64,000 nt of DNA, from positions 60,368,968-60,432,967 of the forward strand of contig OW799234.1 of assembly GCA_941918925.1 (NCBI GenBank). Direction: 5' to 3'. A model generated the notes under the pieces. It had not been told where the DNA came from. It searched no databases and saw only the letters and a list, made by a program, of their open reading frames with translations. Positions 33,382 to 47,600 of this stretch are shown piece by piece. Both the position numbers and the translations under genes were made by a program. Numbering within the stretch: the first letter of the stretch is position 1; each line of letters begins with the position of its first letter. Origin of the DNA: Phyto melanocephala. Lineage: Eukaryota > Arthropoda > Insecta > Diptera > Rhinophoridae.

Positions 33382-34386
33382 GCTAAAGTAAAAACGATTT
33401 ACAGTTAATTTATAAGTTTATGTAAAAAAATCTCAAAGTTCATTTCATATAAAAAAAAAATGATTACGAAATTTTTTCAAAAATGTATTTTTCCAAATTA
33501 ATAGAAGTTTTAGTGTAAGGTGAAATATTTTGGACAAAAAGTGTAGTTAAGTTTGCAGTTACATAGTATATAAATATAAGTTCATTATTTTCAATATTTT
33601 GTTGAATAAACTCCATTTTTATAATAAGGTCCTGACATCGCTTTAACGGGGTTTGATTCCACGCATCTTGAACTGTGCTAATTTACTATGATACACAATA
33701 TAATACGATGTTTTCTATTCAAAAAATACAAATCATGATTTATTTTAAATGCTAATATTTATTTGCTAGCATCATTGTGTCATGTCGAAAAATGTCAGCC
33801 GTTGATTATCGAATTACGGTCGTATTCATAAATTATTTTGATATTATATGAATATATGAATTATTACATATGTACATACATATGAATTTTGTATGAACAT
33901 TTTATTCAATGCAAATTTGATTAACTTAAAAATTGATTATGAATGTGTGTTTAAAAAAAACTTAAATGGCTTAATAATGTGTAATAATAAATTCATTCTA
34001 AGCCAAACCTGCTTCTTACGTGTTTTCAATGAAAAGGAAAATCATTTTATTTTAATTTTTTACCATTGTATTTTTTGTTTTTGTTGCAGTATTCAATAAC
34101 ATACATTATATTTAAATTAGTTTAACAATTCTTTAGTAAATACTTTGCTTCTGTAATAATTTTAACAAATTCTTAACTTTCTCTTAAACTAATCACATTA
34201 AAACATTTAAAAGTCGCGACCAAAAGTACGTACATACATATTTTATGGAAACATTTTTTATAAGACATAAGATAAGAGAATTATAATAACATTACAAAAA
34301 AAAATTACAAAACAAATTGCTTTTAGAGAATTTGAAACTCATATTCGGCTTGCAAGTTTTATTATCATTTTTATATAAAGATAAAA
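33382..34386. other. AT-rich DNA, no gene recognised
   Basis: A 68-codon frame (33893-34099) has no recognisable domain and a composition like random AT-rich DNA. No repeat ends were seen. Confidence 0.4.
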
Positions 34387-34914
34387 AAACAAGTAAGAGT
34401 GCTATATTTGGCCGTGCCGAATTTTATATACACTGCACAATGTGTAGTCATGCAATAACAATTGTTTGTATCACCATTCATTCATCTCATTAATATGAAA
34501 TACGCACATACATATATAAAAACATCCCATTTTAAAACTATAAATTTAATTATGTTAAAAAAAATTAAAAAAAAAAAATAAAAAAATTTATATAAAAATA
34601 TAAAGAAAAATAAAATAACATATATACAAATATTAAAAAAATAATAAAAATTAAAATAATATATAAAATAAAAAAAAGAAATTTTATTTATATTTTTATT
34701 ATTTTTTTAATTTTTTTACAAATTTTTTTTTTAAATATTTTTTTTTTATTTTTTTGTGTAATTTTTTTTTAGAAACATACATACTCAATTTATAATTTTA
34801 CAATGGGATGTTTTTATATATGTATGTTTTTTACATGTATGTACGTATTTCATATGAGATGAATATAAGATTCGGCACGGCCGAATATAGCAATGTTACT
34901 TGTTAATCTTAATT
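34387..34914. mobile_element. Head-to-head DINE-1-like 3' ends
   Basis: The left edge AACAAGTAAGAGTGCTATAT is a reversed 3' terminus. The right edge GGCCGAATATAGCAATGTTA is a forward one. AT-rich sequence (34560-34760) lies between, and no TATACCCTTCAC terminus with GTCY block is present. Confidence 0.65.
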
Positions 34915-35197
34915 TGGATCAATAGTTCCTAATTTCAAATTCTAGATTCATAAACGTAAAACATATAAAAATTACCTTTCAAATTTGAAAAAGTACATTT
35001 TTTGTTATCCATATTTTTTTAAATCACACCTCGAAAAATTAGTCACTCATTAAAAAAAATCTATGTTTACAAACGTAGAAAATACAAAAAAACCATACAT
35101 GAAAAAGTTAATTTTGTGTCGCCCATATTATTTTCAATCTCAGCTTAGATCAATAGATCTTAGTTTCAATAATCCTGACTCATAAACTTACACGACA

Positions 35198-36050
35198 GTG
35201 CACAAGGGTATATATAGCTTTGTCATTCCGTTTGTCATTTCTACAATATTAATTTCTAACCCCATGAAGTATATATTTTCTGAAAGCTTATAAATAGAGG
35301 AGTCTACTATGCCATATCCGTCTGTCCGTGTGTTGGTTGAAATCAACTTTTAGAAGCAACCACATGTTCCTCAGACCTGTGTATGGCAACAAACTTTTGG
35401 AAATATTCGGGAATGAATCGATATTGAAATTCAGCAAAATCGCCTCATAACTTATTGAGATATGAACAAATAAACGCGACTGTCTCTGTTATTTTTTTTT
35501 TAATTTATAGGTACTTTTGTTACTATTTGTATTAGGTATAATATGCCTCGAGAGATATTTGTGAAAAATTTTGGATAAATCGGTCTCTATAGGTTATAGT
35601 TATAGAAGTTATAGGCAAAACAATTTTTTTTTAAATATATATATAAAAAATTGACAAACCAGTTTTTTCTGCTTCTAGACAATCAATAGAGTCAATATTG
35701 GTATCTCTGAAAGGACTTGACTAGCGCAATATAAGGCACTATAAAATAAAATTGAAACTTAATGATGGCCACAAAATGGCGGAAAATAAATTTATATATG
35801 GGCCAAATCTGGTATTTAAAAATGTGTCTCCTTCAATCCCACAATATTGGTATTAAATGAAAGGGCTTGACCAGTATAATACAGTTAACTATGTAAAAAT
35901 TCAAAATCAAGGATGGCATCCGAAATAATAAAGAAAAATGGCGTATAACATGACGTCTAGGTTAAGCTATGATGTGGGATTATACCTATGTACATGATGG
36001 TGAAGGCTATTATCAGGCTCGGACGAATATAGCACTCTTACTTGTATTTT
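35198..36050 (+). mobile_element. DINE-1/mini-me-like element
   Basis: 5' part with AAGGGTATATATAGCTTTGT and a short GTCTGTCCGTGTGTTGG block (about 35320). The middle has repeated AAATGAAAGGGCTTGACC (about 35860) and the end is ACGAATATAGCACTCTTACT. The first bases of the usual terminus are degraded. The 53432-54396 copy is the closest relative. Confidence 0.75.
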
Positions 36051-36059
36051 GATACATAC

Positions 36060-36350
36060 ATACAGACATAAACTCAATTTATAAATTTTTAAGCGGATAC
36101 AATCATTATAAAGATAATGAATCATATAAATATGTATGTATATGTGTTTGTACGTATTTCATATTATTATATGTACATAGTAAATAATAATAATAATACA
36201 TAATAAATTCAAAATCAGATATGGCATTAAAAATAATAAAGCCAAATGACGTATAACATTGAATCTGAAATCTAGCCTAGATTACGACTATGTACAAGAT
36301 GGTAAAGGGTATTATCAGGCATGGCCGAATATAGCACTCTTACTTGTTTT
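36060..36350 (+). mobile_element. DINE-1-like 3' fragment
   Basis: Ends GCCGAATATAGCACTCTTAC with the AAATCTGAAATCTAG block upstream. It directly follows the previous copy, so this is a partial second 3' end. Confidence 0.65.
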
Positions 36351-36944
36351 GAGAATTTGCGAGATTGTTTACAACCAAGTGAGAAAAAAATTCGAAAATA
36401 GAACGAAAAAATATCGAGTTCGACTTATTTAAACAATATCGATATAACGTAATTATTGATATATCAAATAAAAAATATCGACGATATAGTATTCTACAAT
36501 TTTTCTAACCTAATAACAACCAACAGGGAAAAAATTTTAGGTTAAGGTAAAAAATATTTGTCTATTATATAATTTAATTTAAAAATTATTTATTTTTTTA
36601 GCAAATAGTTGGAGTATAAATGTGGGACACACAGGCTGTGTGTTGTTTCTTCTCATAAAAGGAAAAGATTGGAAAACGATATGGTCTTAAACCATACATT
36701 ATACACAGAATGCATTAACATAATAGTTATTAGACTTCACCAATGACTAAATTGTTTTGTGGAGCGGATGGTCTTCTTTGTAATAATAGACACAATTAGG
36801 TCCTCACCTTACTTAAATTCTCTTTAAGTTCAATATTAGGGACATATAGGCTAAATTTGCTCAGAGTTGGATGGCATGATCGTTTTGGACAGCAAACCGA
36901 GTTTCGAGAATAAAATACAATTAAAATTTTTTGAAGTACAATTG

Positions 36945-37055
36945 GCGAATTCACAAGGTGTGCAATATTTGTATTTTCATATTATTAAAATTTTTCAAAA
37001 AATTACATGATAACAATGAGATATGATAGCACTTCTTGTGAATTCATCAAATAAG
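36945..37055. mobile_element. Small MITE with ATTCACAAGG ends
   Basis: The ends GGCGAATTCACAAGGTGTGC and, inverted, GATGAATTCACAAGAAGTGC enclose about 60 bp. It is related in its termini to 28261-28415 and to the GATTCAC family. Confidence 0.6.
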
Positions 37056-37750
37056 ATTTTCTTGGATTTTGTAAATATATATGTATATATAAATATATAT
37101 GTACATATATAATTGAAAAGTTTTAAATATTTTAAAAGTATTAATTTCTGCTGAAATATTTTTTGTCATTACAAATTTTTTTGGCGTAAAAAATCAAATA
37201 AAATTATATATTTATCATAAATAGTTGTTATATAATAGTTTTATGTTTTATCAAACTACAATTACTGTATAATTATTTAATAAAATTAACATACATATTT
37301 AACAATTTTTATTTCAACATATTATATAGAAATTTACTAAATAAAATCAATTTATGATTCTATTGATTTGTACATATTTTTTAAATGTAGTCTTAAAACT
37401 TAAATAAAACAAAAAATTAATTAAATAAAAGTGAAATGTTTGTTCATAATAAAAAGAAACTGGAAAAATACTGGACTGCATTCGACAACAAAATGTATAG
37501 ATGTTGCTGTCATCCTTTGTCTTTGTCCAGTACAATAGTTTCAGTTTTAATTGATTTTAGTCAAAACGTTAAATGAATTTTTCCGAGTTTTTCGTTTTAC
37601 ACGCACGTAAGTATACGGAAATACTATTTTTAATTATTTAAGCAAACATTTTTATAGATCAAAGAAAAAATTAAAGAGAAACAACTTGAACTTTAGACTT
37701 TTGTACATACTTATGTATGAACATGAAAGTTAATATTATAAATTAATAAA

Positions 37751-37907
<157 letters not shown>

Positions 37908-38619
37908 TTTTTTTTTTTAATCACAAATATGGAAATCAATATAAAAATTGAGTTAAGGCCTGCAGCGCTAACCGGGCTCAGCTAGTAAAAAATAAATTTA
38001 ATCTTATAATATTAATTAATTTAAACTTATTTCTAAATTGCACCATGTTTGTTTTTTTATTTTGATGAATATTTATCTACATTTGTATATGTATGTATTT
38101 ATATTATTCTATGTAAAAGTGTTTATAAGTGTATAATCATTAGGACATACATACATATAGTATAGAGCATAATTATTGCAACAATTTATTTATTTTCTTT
38201 AAAATAAACATTTGTCTAACTATATCTGTTTAAACTTAATAAAACTAAGTATATACATGTATTATAAGTAATATTTAAATCTTATTTCAATAAATTCTAA
38301 GTTCCTTAATTGTTTAAACTTTTATTAATATTTATATGTAGTTATATTACACCATTGTTAAATAATAAGATGTAGTTTTGTCATTTTGAAAAAAAAAACT
38401 TTCTTAAAAACTATAAAAGGAAATTTTTTGTATATAGCAACCTATTTGATGTAGATTTGTTTTTAACCAAAATTCGTAATTCACATTTGAATTATTTTGT
38501 TGATTTTTTTTTTTATCGTTTTGAGAGGCATTTTAAAAAAATTTATTTTCCTGTTCTGTTTCATAATCGGTCAGGAACTATTTTGACTATTCTATTCTAT
38601 TATTATTTGCATTTTGTAA

Positions 38620-41600
38620 TCATAGTTGCATATTATTATCTAATTTTAATTGCGCTTCTAATTCATCAATATTAAAATTTTCTGTTGTGGGCGGCACGGA
38701 TTGTAGGAAATTTTCTGTTTGTTGTGGTTGTTCTGGATTTGGTAATTGTTGTTGATTATCCTCTAAACTACTACTACTTTCACTATTTTTTCGTTGAACT
38801 TCAAATTCGTTGGCTATATTTATGTACATTTCTTGTTGTTCTTGATGCTCCTTCTGCAAAAAAAAAAAAATTCAAAAACAAAAAAAAAATAAAATGCTTA
38901 TTAACAAAAATGTTCTTGAATTGAAGAATTTATAAATATACAATTTATTGTTCTTAATTATCGCCTAAAATAAAAATTATTTTAACTATTTATGAAAGTA
39001 TGGAAGAATGTATGTATGTATGTATGTATGTATGTATGTATGTATGTATGTATGTATGTATGTATGTATGTATGTATGTATGTATGTATGTATGTATGTA
39101 TGTATGTATGTATGTATGTATGTATGTATGTATGTATGTATGTATGTATGTATGTATGTATGTATGTATGTATGTATGTATGAATGAATGTACATATGTA
39201 TGTTTTTTTTTACTACCATATATTTATAAAGAAATATAAAAGAAATAAAATAATATTTTAAAATGATATTTGCTTATCTAAATTGAAAATTGTTTCTAAT
39301 GTTTTTGAAATTAGAATGACGAATCTTATATACCCTTTACCAATAATTTGGTATGCCATTTTGTTTAACACTCCATCTTGGATAAGACTTTACTCTTCTA
39401 GTCAAGTCCTTTTATTTTATATTCATATTTAGGGGTGCTGAAAAATTCTATCCGCCATTTTTTTATGGTGGCCATATTAAATTGAAATTTTTTTCATATA
39501 CTAATCAAGCTTGCTTAAAACTTTTGTTGAGGGGTTTTCTTCGAACGCCATAATTGAGTTGAAATTTTTCTACTGTATTTCACTCATTTATTTTTTTATT
39601 TGATACTAAAATGGACTCCGTAAATTGTCTTGTAGTTAAAAAAATTAATATTTCTTTTTGGGATAATACCGTAGAAAATGTTTTAATGCTTAGGTTAGGC
39701 ATTAAAAGCCCAAACCTATAATAGGTATACAATAAAGAGCTGCGTAAAATGTTCTAAATGTTATGAATTATATTTCATACTACTTCCAATTTCGATATTT
39801 TATTCAAGTATAAATAACAAAACAAGCATAGAGTAATGTTTTAATTGCTCTCAATAAAACAAATGAATCATGACTTGAAGAAATTTTATCTAAAGCTTTG
39901 TGTTTTCAAACAAAGTACATTATCAAAACAAAACGCGACAATGAAATAAAGAAACGATAAATCATAGCAAAAACATCAAGTACAAAGGAATATGTACGTA
40001 CAAAAATATTAATCAGCAGTGTTTTTAAATAATTGCATTTAGGGCAGCTTGAAGAAAAAACAATTTCATATAAGCGATTTTTTAGTACATGTGATTTCGT
40101 CGTCTCATTACAGAACATTTAAATTTGAAATCTCTGCAGTTTTTTTTTTTTTTTTTTGGTCTAGGTCTACTATCAAAACAATCAAACATGCTTTGAAATA
40201 CTTTGATCGTAAAACAAAACACATGTTTTTGAAAGCATACATTTTATAATTAGGGAGTAATATATGCACACTATTTTAAATTTGATGAGATTGCTTGTAA
40301 ACTTTAGTATACATGTATGTCTAATTGCAATGTTGTGTGCTCTAAAGGACTGAAAATTCCCTTACTAAAAGCATAATCCCAAACTCAGCGACTATTTTGG
40401 CTAGACCAAGAATCAAGACAATTCAATGAAATTCTTTAGGGATTTCCAACTAGAATTCCTTAAGTATTTGAAGTTCGTTAAAGTTGTCGTAAAGTACAAT
40501 TACAAAGTCTCAACTTATTTTAGCATGCACTATATGTCGTTTCATTCGACAATCGTATGCGGGCTAGATAAGTTATCAGGTCCGTGTAAGATGTTACTAG
40601 ATTAGTTAATTAATTAGTATCGGCCTACAAAGTTTAAGAATCTCCTTCGACTTATCATCCCAAAATTTTGGTGCTTAAATATCAGTTAGTTTTAAGCAAT
40701 TTTTTAGTTTTTTTCTGGAATATTTAATAACACTACGACTTGAAATTTGATCGTGCCCATTAATTTTTATATTAAAAGAAAAATTTCATATTTCTTTTCT
40801 CTATAACTTTGTCGATTACAAATACTTTGTACCAATAACCGAAGAGGCATATCATCTAACCGAATTAATAATACACATATGCAAGGCTAAAAAAATTATA
40901 ATTTTTGTGTAAAAAATATGGAAAAACGAAGGCTGTCATGTTTTTTGCTATATCTCAGCAGATTATTGACTAGTTTTACTAGTTTGCAATACTGATTTTC
41001 TCCCGTATATTTCTGAAAAATTGTGTCGCAAATAAATACTGTAGCACCGATGGTTACGGTATTAAATATATATGTTTATTTGTGCATTAGTTGAATTATT
41101 TCAGCATTCATGTGTAAATTCATATCTGTTTACGAAACTTAAAAAATGCAAAGGAGAGTGCAATTAAGGGAATGAAAGGGCTCTTGTTCCCTTAAACCCC
41201 GGTACTATAATAAAGAGATGTCGCCCGAAACAAAATCAAACATTTTTTCTTAACCTTTTTAATATTGGTATTAATTAATAAAGCTTAACTAATAGAACTG
41301 TGTAGAAATTCAAAATCAAAGATGACGTCGAATATAATTAAGCAGAATTACGTGAAACATTAAATCTGAAATCCAGGATACGCTACGATGAGATCATTGT
41401 GCCTACATCTGTACATGATGCCGAAGGGTATAACTAGACTCTTATTTGTTTTTTAACGCAGATCGGATGCAGTGTAATTACGCATCTTTTTCAGATATTG
41501 TTTTGCGTAAATAAAGATGGAAGCGGAAACAGATGTGTTATTATAATTATTTTTTCCTGTTTTCTCAGTCGATTATAGACTTAATAATATCAGTAATTTT

Positions 41601-44600
41601 TGCAATAAAAATATCTGTTACATTGATAATACAGACAAGTCCGTAGGACATTTAAGGCAGTCGTAGATTTGATTGCAACATACACACGAACATATAAATA
41701 TTTCAAAAATTTCAAACAGAATGACAAAGTCATGCATACATATGTATATAGATTTTTACTCATTGAGAGGTGTATAAGAAGCATACTCCGAATAAATCTG
41801 TTTTTCTAATGGAACGTTTTTCAAAATAAAACCAATTTTAATTTCATAAGTTCTTGTTATGTTAAAATTTAGAACACACCATAATATCTGCTATGCGTTC
41901 TTCGCTATGAGGTACTTCGTATCGTTGACCTTGGTCCCTTAATTCCATCGCTGTATTTAGTTGTTGATTAAGTCTATTATTGATTTGTTGTAATGAAGTA
42001 GAGAGAACATTTTCTATGGCTGCAATCAAATAAAAACTATCGTATTAAAAACTTTATAAATATTTTAAATTGTATACACTGACCTTGACGTTGTATTGGT
42101 ACTCTGTATTCTTCGTTATCGGCTTCGGAAATCGAATAAGACATTTTTCGTTTCACCGCCCCCAAAGCAGTATAATGCTTATTGCTTTCCTGCTCTGGAT
42201 TTGTAAAATATTCGTCACTGCCGATATTATTTAAATAATGCATATGGTCAACATTATCTGATGGTGGTAGTCTAATAATATTAATTTCTGCTGGCCCACT
42301 GTTGCTATTAAGTACACTTTGTGTTGTTTGCGAACAACTTGCACTTGTAGTGTTGGTGCAGCAACGCAAATATTTCCCTGCCGTTGTCTTAACAACACTT
42401 ACACTCTTTGTTATTGAATTCTTAATAGAATCGGCAGCTGGTGGTACTAAAGCTAAAGGAGGAGTTTTTGTTGAACGTCCTGTACTGGACGTACCAGCTA
42501 CATGAGGTGAAGTGCTGCCATAGTGCTGATTATGATGATGATCCTGGGAATGGTAATGGGGTTTCGTTAAAAACGTTGATGTCGAAGTGGATGCACCGAA
42601 ATCAACTTCATTCTCTAAGCCCGATTTGAGATTTTGTATTAAACACAAAACAGCCTTTTCTAATTGTTGTGGATTTTCAGAAGCTGGTACATCATCAGTT
42701 GATTGAGGAATTTTTGTATTGATTATAACTGAAAATTTATTTTTCATATATTCAACACGTCGTTTGCCCTCCTCTTCGTCCAACTGGGTATTTACACAGA
42801 TAAATGAGTGCACCTGATTCGTATTTTTATCAATCTCAAGGAAACCTTTGGTATGCAAATATATAATTTTTCCATTGCGTGTAAAAAGTCGATAAGTGGA
42901 TTCGCCATACGAGCTCTTACAATCGTACACTGTGTCAAGAAATAAAGAAAAGTATGTATATGTATGTATTGAGTAAGTTTTTGTGTGTTGTTTTTGCAAT
43001 TAATTTAGACCTACTTTGTCTTAGAGCTACAATCACCCATCGTACATCATTCTGATGCATAAAGGTGAACGGACTTAAATTACGTACTTCATCAGTCATA
43101 TATCCAGCCACTATACTAATGCGCTGATCACAATCTATAATACGACCATCGATTAAATGACGTGTCTTATATTCCAAACGATTAGCCTCTACAGTCCGAT
43201 TTATAACTGGGGGGCGTACGATGCGAGCTATGGCAATTAATACCTGCAGGTGTGAAATAATTACAAGATTTTTTCAATATAATATAACATGATACTATTT
43301 AGTTAATTATTCTAAAGACTTACAATATCATTGCCACTTATTGTATGTAGCGGCATTATATCTTCACGACCACGACTGCGTCGCATTAGTTGTAATGTAG
43401 AGGGAAATGTACTTGTTTTAAGACCTCTCGGCGCCATATCACTGCGACGAAAACTACCATCGATTTTAACCAATTCGTAGATTGTAGGTTCCGATCTTGG
43501 ACCGGATCTGGCCAATCTTTGAATAAAATTAAAATGCAGTTAAATTAAAATTCTGTAAAACTTTTTGTAGTCACAACACTAACCTTATGGTAAAAGTTCG
43601 TTTATCTTCTTGTAGTCTTCGATCAATTTCATCCTCTTCAGCCTGTGTTCTTTGTCTAGGTTGACCCGATTCATCTTCTGGTTGTATATCAAATAGGTTA
43701 TCTAAATCTTTGGGTATAAGCTTTTCCTTTAACATCTGATGATCTTCTGAGTGTGTAATATTTAAAATATTTTGACCATATAAATCATCCTGAAAAATAT
43801 TAAGATTTCAGTTACGTATTTGATTGCTGTATTAAATCAAGTTAAACAAGATAAGTACGTGTATGTAAGTATTTTCTTTTAAAACCAAAAAAAAACATTA
43901 AACATTATTTTAATTTAAAAAATATGAAAATGTTGTAGCTTTCTAAATAACAAAGACAATTTCAATTTATACATATTTAAATTGAATGTGTTCCTGTTAT
44001 TTCCCTTAAATGGCATGAAATCACGATTTTCTTTTAACTACCCCAGAAAAAAATACAATCTAAGGATTGTTGCTGCAAATGGACAAATCAAGAACATCAA
44101 AACAATGTCACGTACTCATAAGTTACCAATTTGTTTAATACTATTTTTTATATTTATTAAATATGTATGTATGTTTGAATGTGTATATGTTTGTGCATTT
44201 ACCTGACAATGACCTAAATGTTGTTCTATACTGGACGATACTAAAACAATTTGACCGTTACAGGACAATGTTAGGAAGAAACTGTCCAATAATTTCATAA
44301 GAGCATCAGTTGTTTGTGTTGATTGATTATTAAGACTTTTACCAAATACTAAATGGAAGATAAATAATTATAATTTGTATTTAAATTACAAAGAAATTGC
44401 CATAAATTACCATATTTCAAACGTAGGCCGTGGGCTGCAAATCTCAGCACTGCCGTTTTATCGACACGCCTGGGAGATTCAGCAACATGTGGCACCATTG
44501 TTGAAAGTTCTTGTATGGAACCGTTTAATTTATCTCGTCGGTTTTTTTCAGCCCGATTTCTGGCTTCACGACTACTAAAGGAAATTAAAAAGAAATTAAA

Positions 44601-47600
44601 GCAAACTGTTAGTACTATCGTTACTTAGTTAGTATTAAAGTTTTAAAGAAAACGTATAACAAAGATTTATAAACAAGAAGCTACAAACACAACTGCGACG
44701 AACGACGATTTTTTAGTTGCGAATATTCATCACAAAATAAAACAAATTTGTGTATAGATAGTAAAATATATATAATTATGGAGTCGGGTAAAATTTTACA
44801 TATTATGGGAACTCTTCAATATATTGATTTTTATTTTATACGTTGGCAAACGACGAATAAATATGTGATCATATTTGTTTTATATTTCAGGTGTTATAGT
44901 AAAATTTACCTTATTTCTTTTTACTAAAATAATTATTTTAATTTTATTTTTTTTATAGCATTTAAAATAATCATAACAATTGTGTTATTCGCTGTGTTTT
45001 TGTTAAGGTTTAATTTATTTTTTTTTTTAATTTGGTCACACTATTAATTACTTTGCAAACCAAAATTTTAATTAATATTATTTGATCTGCCCAAAAAAGC
45101 TTTTATTATAATAGAAATAATATTTAATATTATGATGATTATCTCAAAAATTTACATTTTTTTAATCTTTTTTTTTACACACAGTAGGTAGGTAGGTAGG
45201 TAGGTAGGTAGGTAGGTAGGTAAGGCTGGTGAAAAGTTACCCTCACACCTTCACTCGGAGACCATTACGGTCCATTGTGACGCCTTAATAGAGAGAAGAA
45301 AAGAATAAGAATAGAAATATTTAGGATAGAAGAGAAGAAGAAGCAGACAATTCCAGAGTCTCCGGCGGGAATCGAACCCGCAACCCCCAAACAACTGACT
45401 TGTCCTTTTACTGACTAGTCCACAGGGGCACACAGTAAACTTTATCAATTATAGCAGCTGTTTCGTTTTGCCTTTATTGTACTTTATACGACGAATTTGT
45501 TGTGTTGGATGAATTTCGTCGTTCGTTCCAGTTGTGTTCCTATCAAGTGTGTTATATTCGGCAGTGTCGTAGTTGTATGTATAAGTTAAAAAGGAAGATA
45601 TAGATATTTGTATTACAAACGGACCAACCTAAACAAGAGCGGCAGGCGTTGCGTAATATTCCGCTGAGCGGTAACGCTGAGATGACAAACCTAAACAAGA
45701 GCGTCAATTTTGTGTAATGAACACTAACCTAACTAACTCACTAACCTGAAAATAGCTAAAATGCCATTACTTTAATTGCAATATTAAAAAACAACAACAG
45801 TTGTACTGCAGCCAACTTCCATACCTAGCGCCAAGGCATATTTATTCATCAGGTAATTGCAGTTGGGAGAGAACTTTTTTGTTTATATTTTTTATATATG
45901 AATTTTGACATTTAAAATAAATGAGAAAAGAGAGAAAATTTTGTTTATTTATGGACTTTGACATCTGAAATTTAAAATAAGTGAAGATAAAAATAATCAG
46001 CTGACGAATCAAGACTACCTGATGAATAAATATGCCTTGACCTAGCGCCTTATTGGATTTTCATACAATTTGTATAAGCATGAAAATTTTTTATATCCAA
46101 AAAACGCTTGTCGCTCTTGTTTAGGATTGGCTGAAAAGCGAACCATTTCTTCTTTTCGACCGATTTCGGAAAACAACTTTTGAATATTTTAATATCTGTG
46201 TCTGTAAGTAAAAACTGTTTACGTCTGTTTTTATAGTTTTTCAGAAATTTATGAGTTGATTTTTATAAATTGGTTGTTATTAATATATGTAAAAAAAATC
46301 AGCGTTTGACAATCTCAATCAGGGTGAGGAACACAATTGAACAGCGCGTAAAGATTACTAAAGTCTTTTACGAAAATGGGTGTTTAAATCGAAATGAATT
46401 TTGTGCAATTTGTGATTTTTTTGATCAGCATAATCGTCCAAATGTTGTCTATAATCGGTATAATGGTTAGCAAATTTTAGCAAACCGGGTCTGTAAGGAG
46501 ATGTGAAAACATCTGTTTTATGGAAACATTGCTGTTGTTCGCGATAGTGTGGTAAAAGAGTCGTCAACCTCGACTCGTCGTCATGCGAACAATTAAATTT
46601 TGAATAAAGATTTGAATTTACATGCTTATAAGGTTCAATTGACTTAAGATCTGAAGCCTACTGACCATTACAAGCATCGTCAATAAGCCGAATGGTTGGT
46701 TAAATAAACAGAAGTGAATGGTGACTTTATAGCGACGAGGTTATTTTTACCTCAGTGGATTCGTTAACCAGAAGATGTTCCGCATTTGGGCATATGAAAA
46801 TCCACGAGTTATTTTTGAAAAGCCGATGTATCTACAAAGATTAACTGTTTGGTGCGGCTTATGGTTCGGCGACATTATCAGGCCGTACTTTTTGGGCCAT
46901 GCAGTTATCGTGAATGGAGTTCGTTATCGCGGATTATAAGGACTTCGTGTGGCCAGGGTAAAACTCAAGACACCTTTTTTCTTGACACTATCAATATATG
47001 TAGATAACAACAAAAATGGCTTGACTAGAATACAATAATTAAGTAAAAATTCAAAATCAAAGATGGCATCGAAATAATAGAGCAAGATGGTGTAAAATAT
47101 CAAATCTAAAATCTACGATAAAGTCATTAGACCAAACATATGTACATACATGATGGTGAAGGGTATTATCATTCTGCTCGATCAAATAAATCACTCTTAT
47201 ACAATTAAATTAAAGAGTTTTATGTTAGCGGAAGTCTAAATATATATTAAAATGTAAAACAAAGTCTTATTATAGCTCCCAATTTTTTTAGCTCCAGTTC
47301 GTTTTTTAGACATGAAAAAAAAATTCAACTAACTTAAAGTAAAAGAAACATGTTCCATAAAAATTATGTTCTTTCAATTACTGCAGTACGTTTTGTACAA
47401 ATTATTTCATTCTAAAAATTTGAAACTTTTTGATTGACATAAAACGATGTATGTACATATGTGCATATATATAATAAATTGATAATCTACATAACTCATG
47501 GCAAGTTTTATTGAGAATTTATTTACATCTTAAATATTTTCCTTAGTCTCAAATACATTAAGAATTAAGGCAATACAATATTTCATTCAACCTTAGAAAA

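Noticed and set aside
38986..39239. Long repetitive open frames on both strands
   Set aside because: They are translations of a pure 4-bp microsatellite and are not genes.
42037..42084. Continuation of the long gce frame past 42084 to a stop at 42037
   Set aside because: The GTCAGTG donor and the in-phase exon at 42019 continue the conserved protein, so the extension is intron read-through.
45340..45430. tRNA gene
   Set aside because: Only A- and B-box-like blocks are present, with no cloverleaf acceptor pairing. A target duplication and (ACCT)n tail show it is a SINE.
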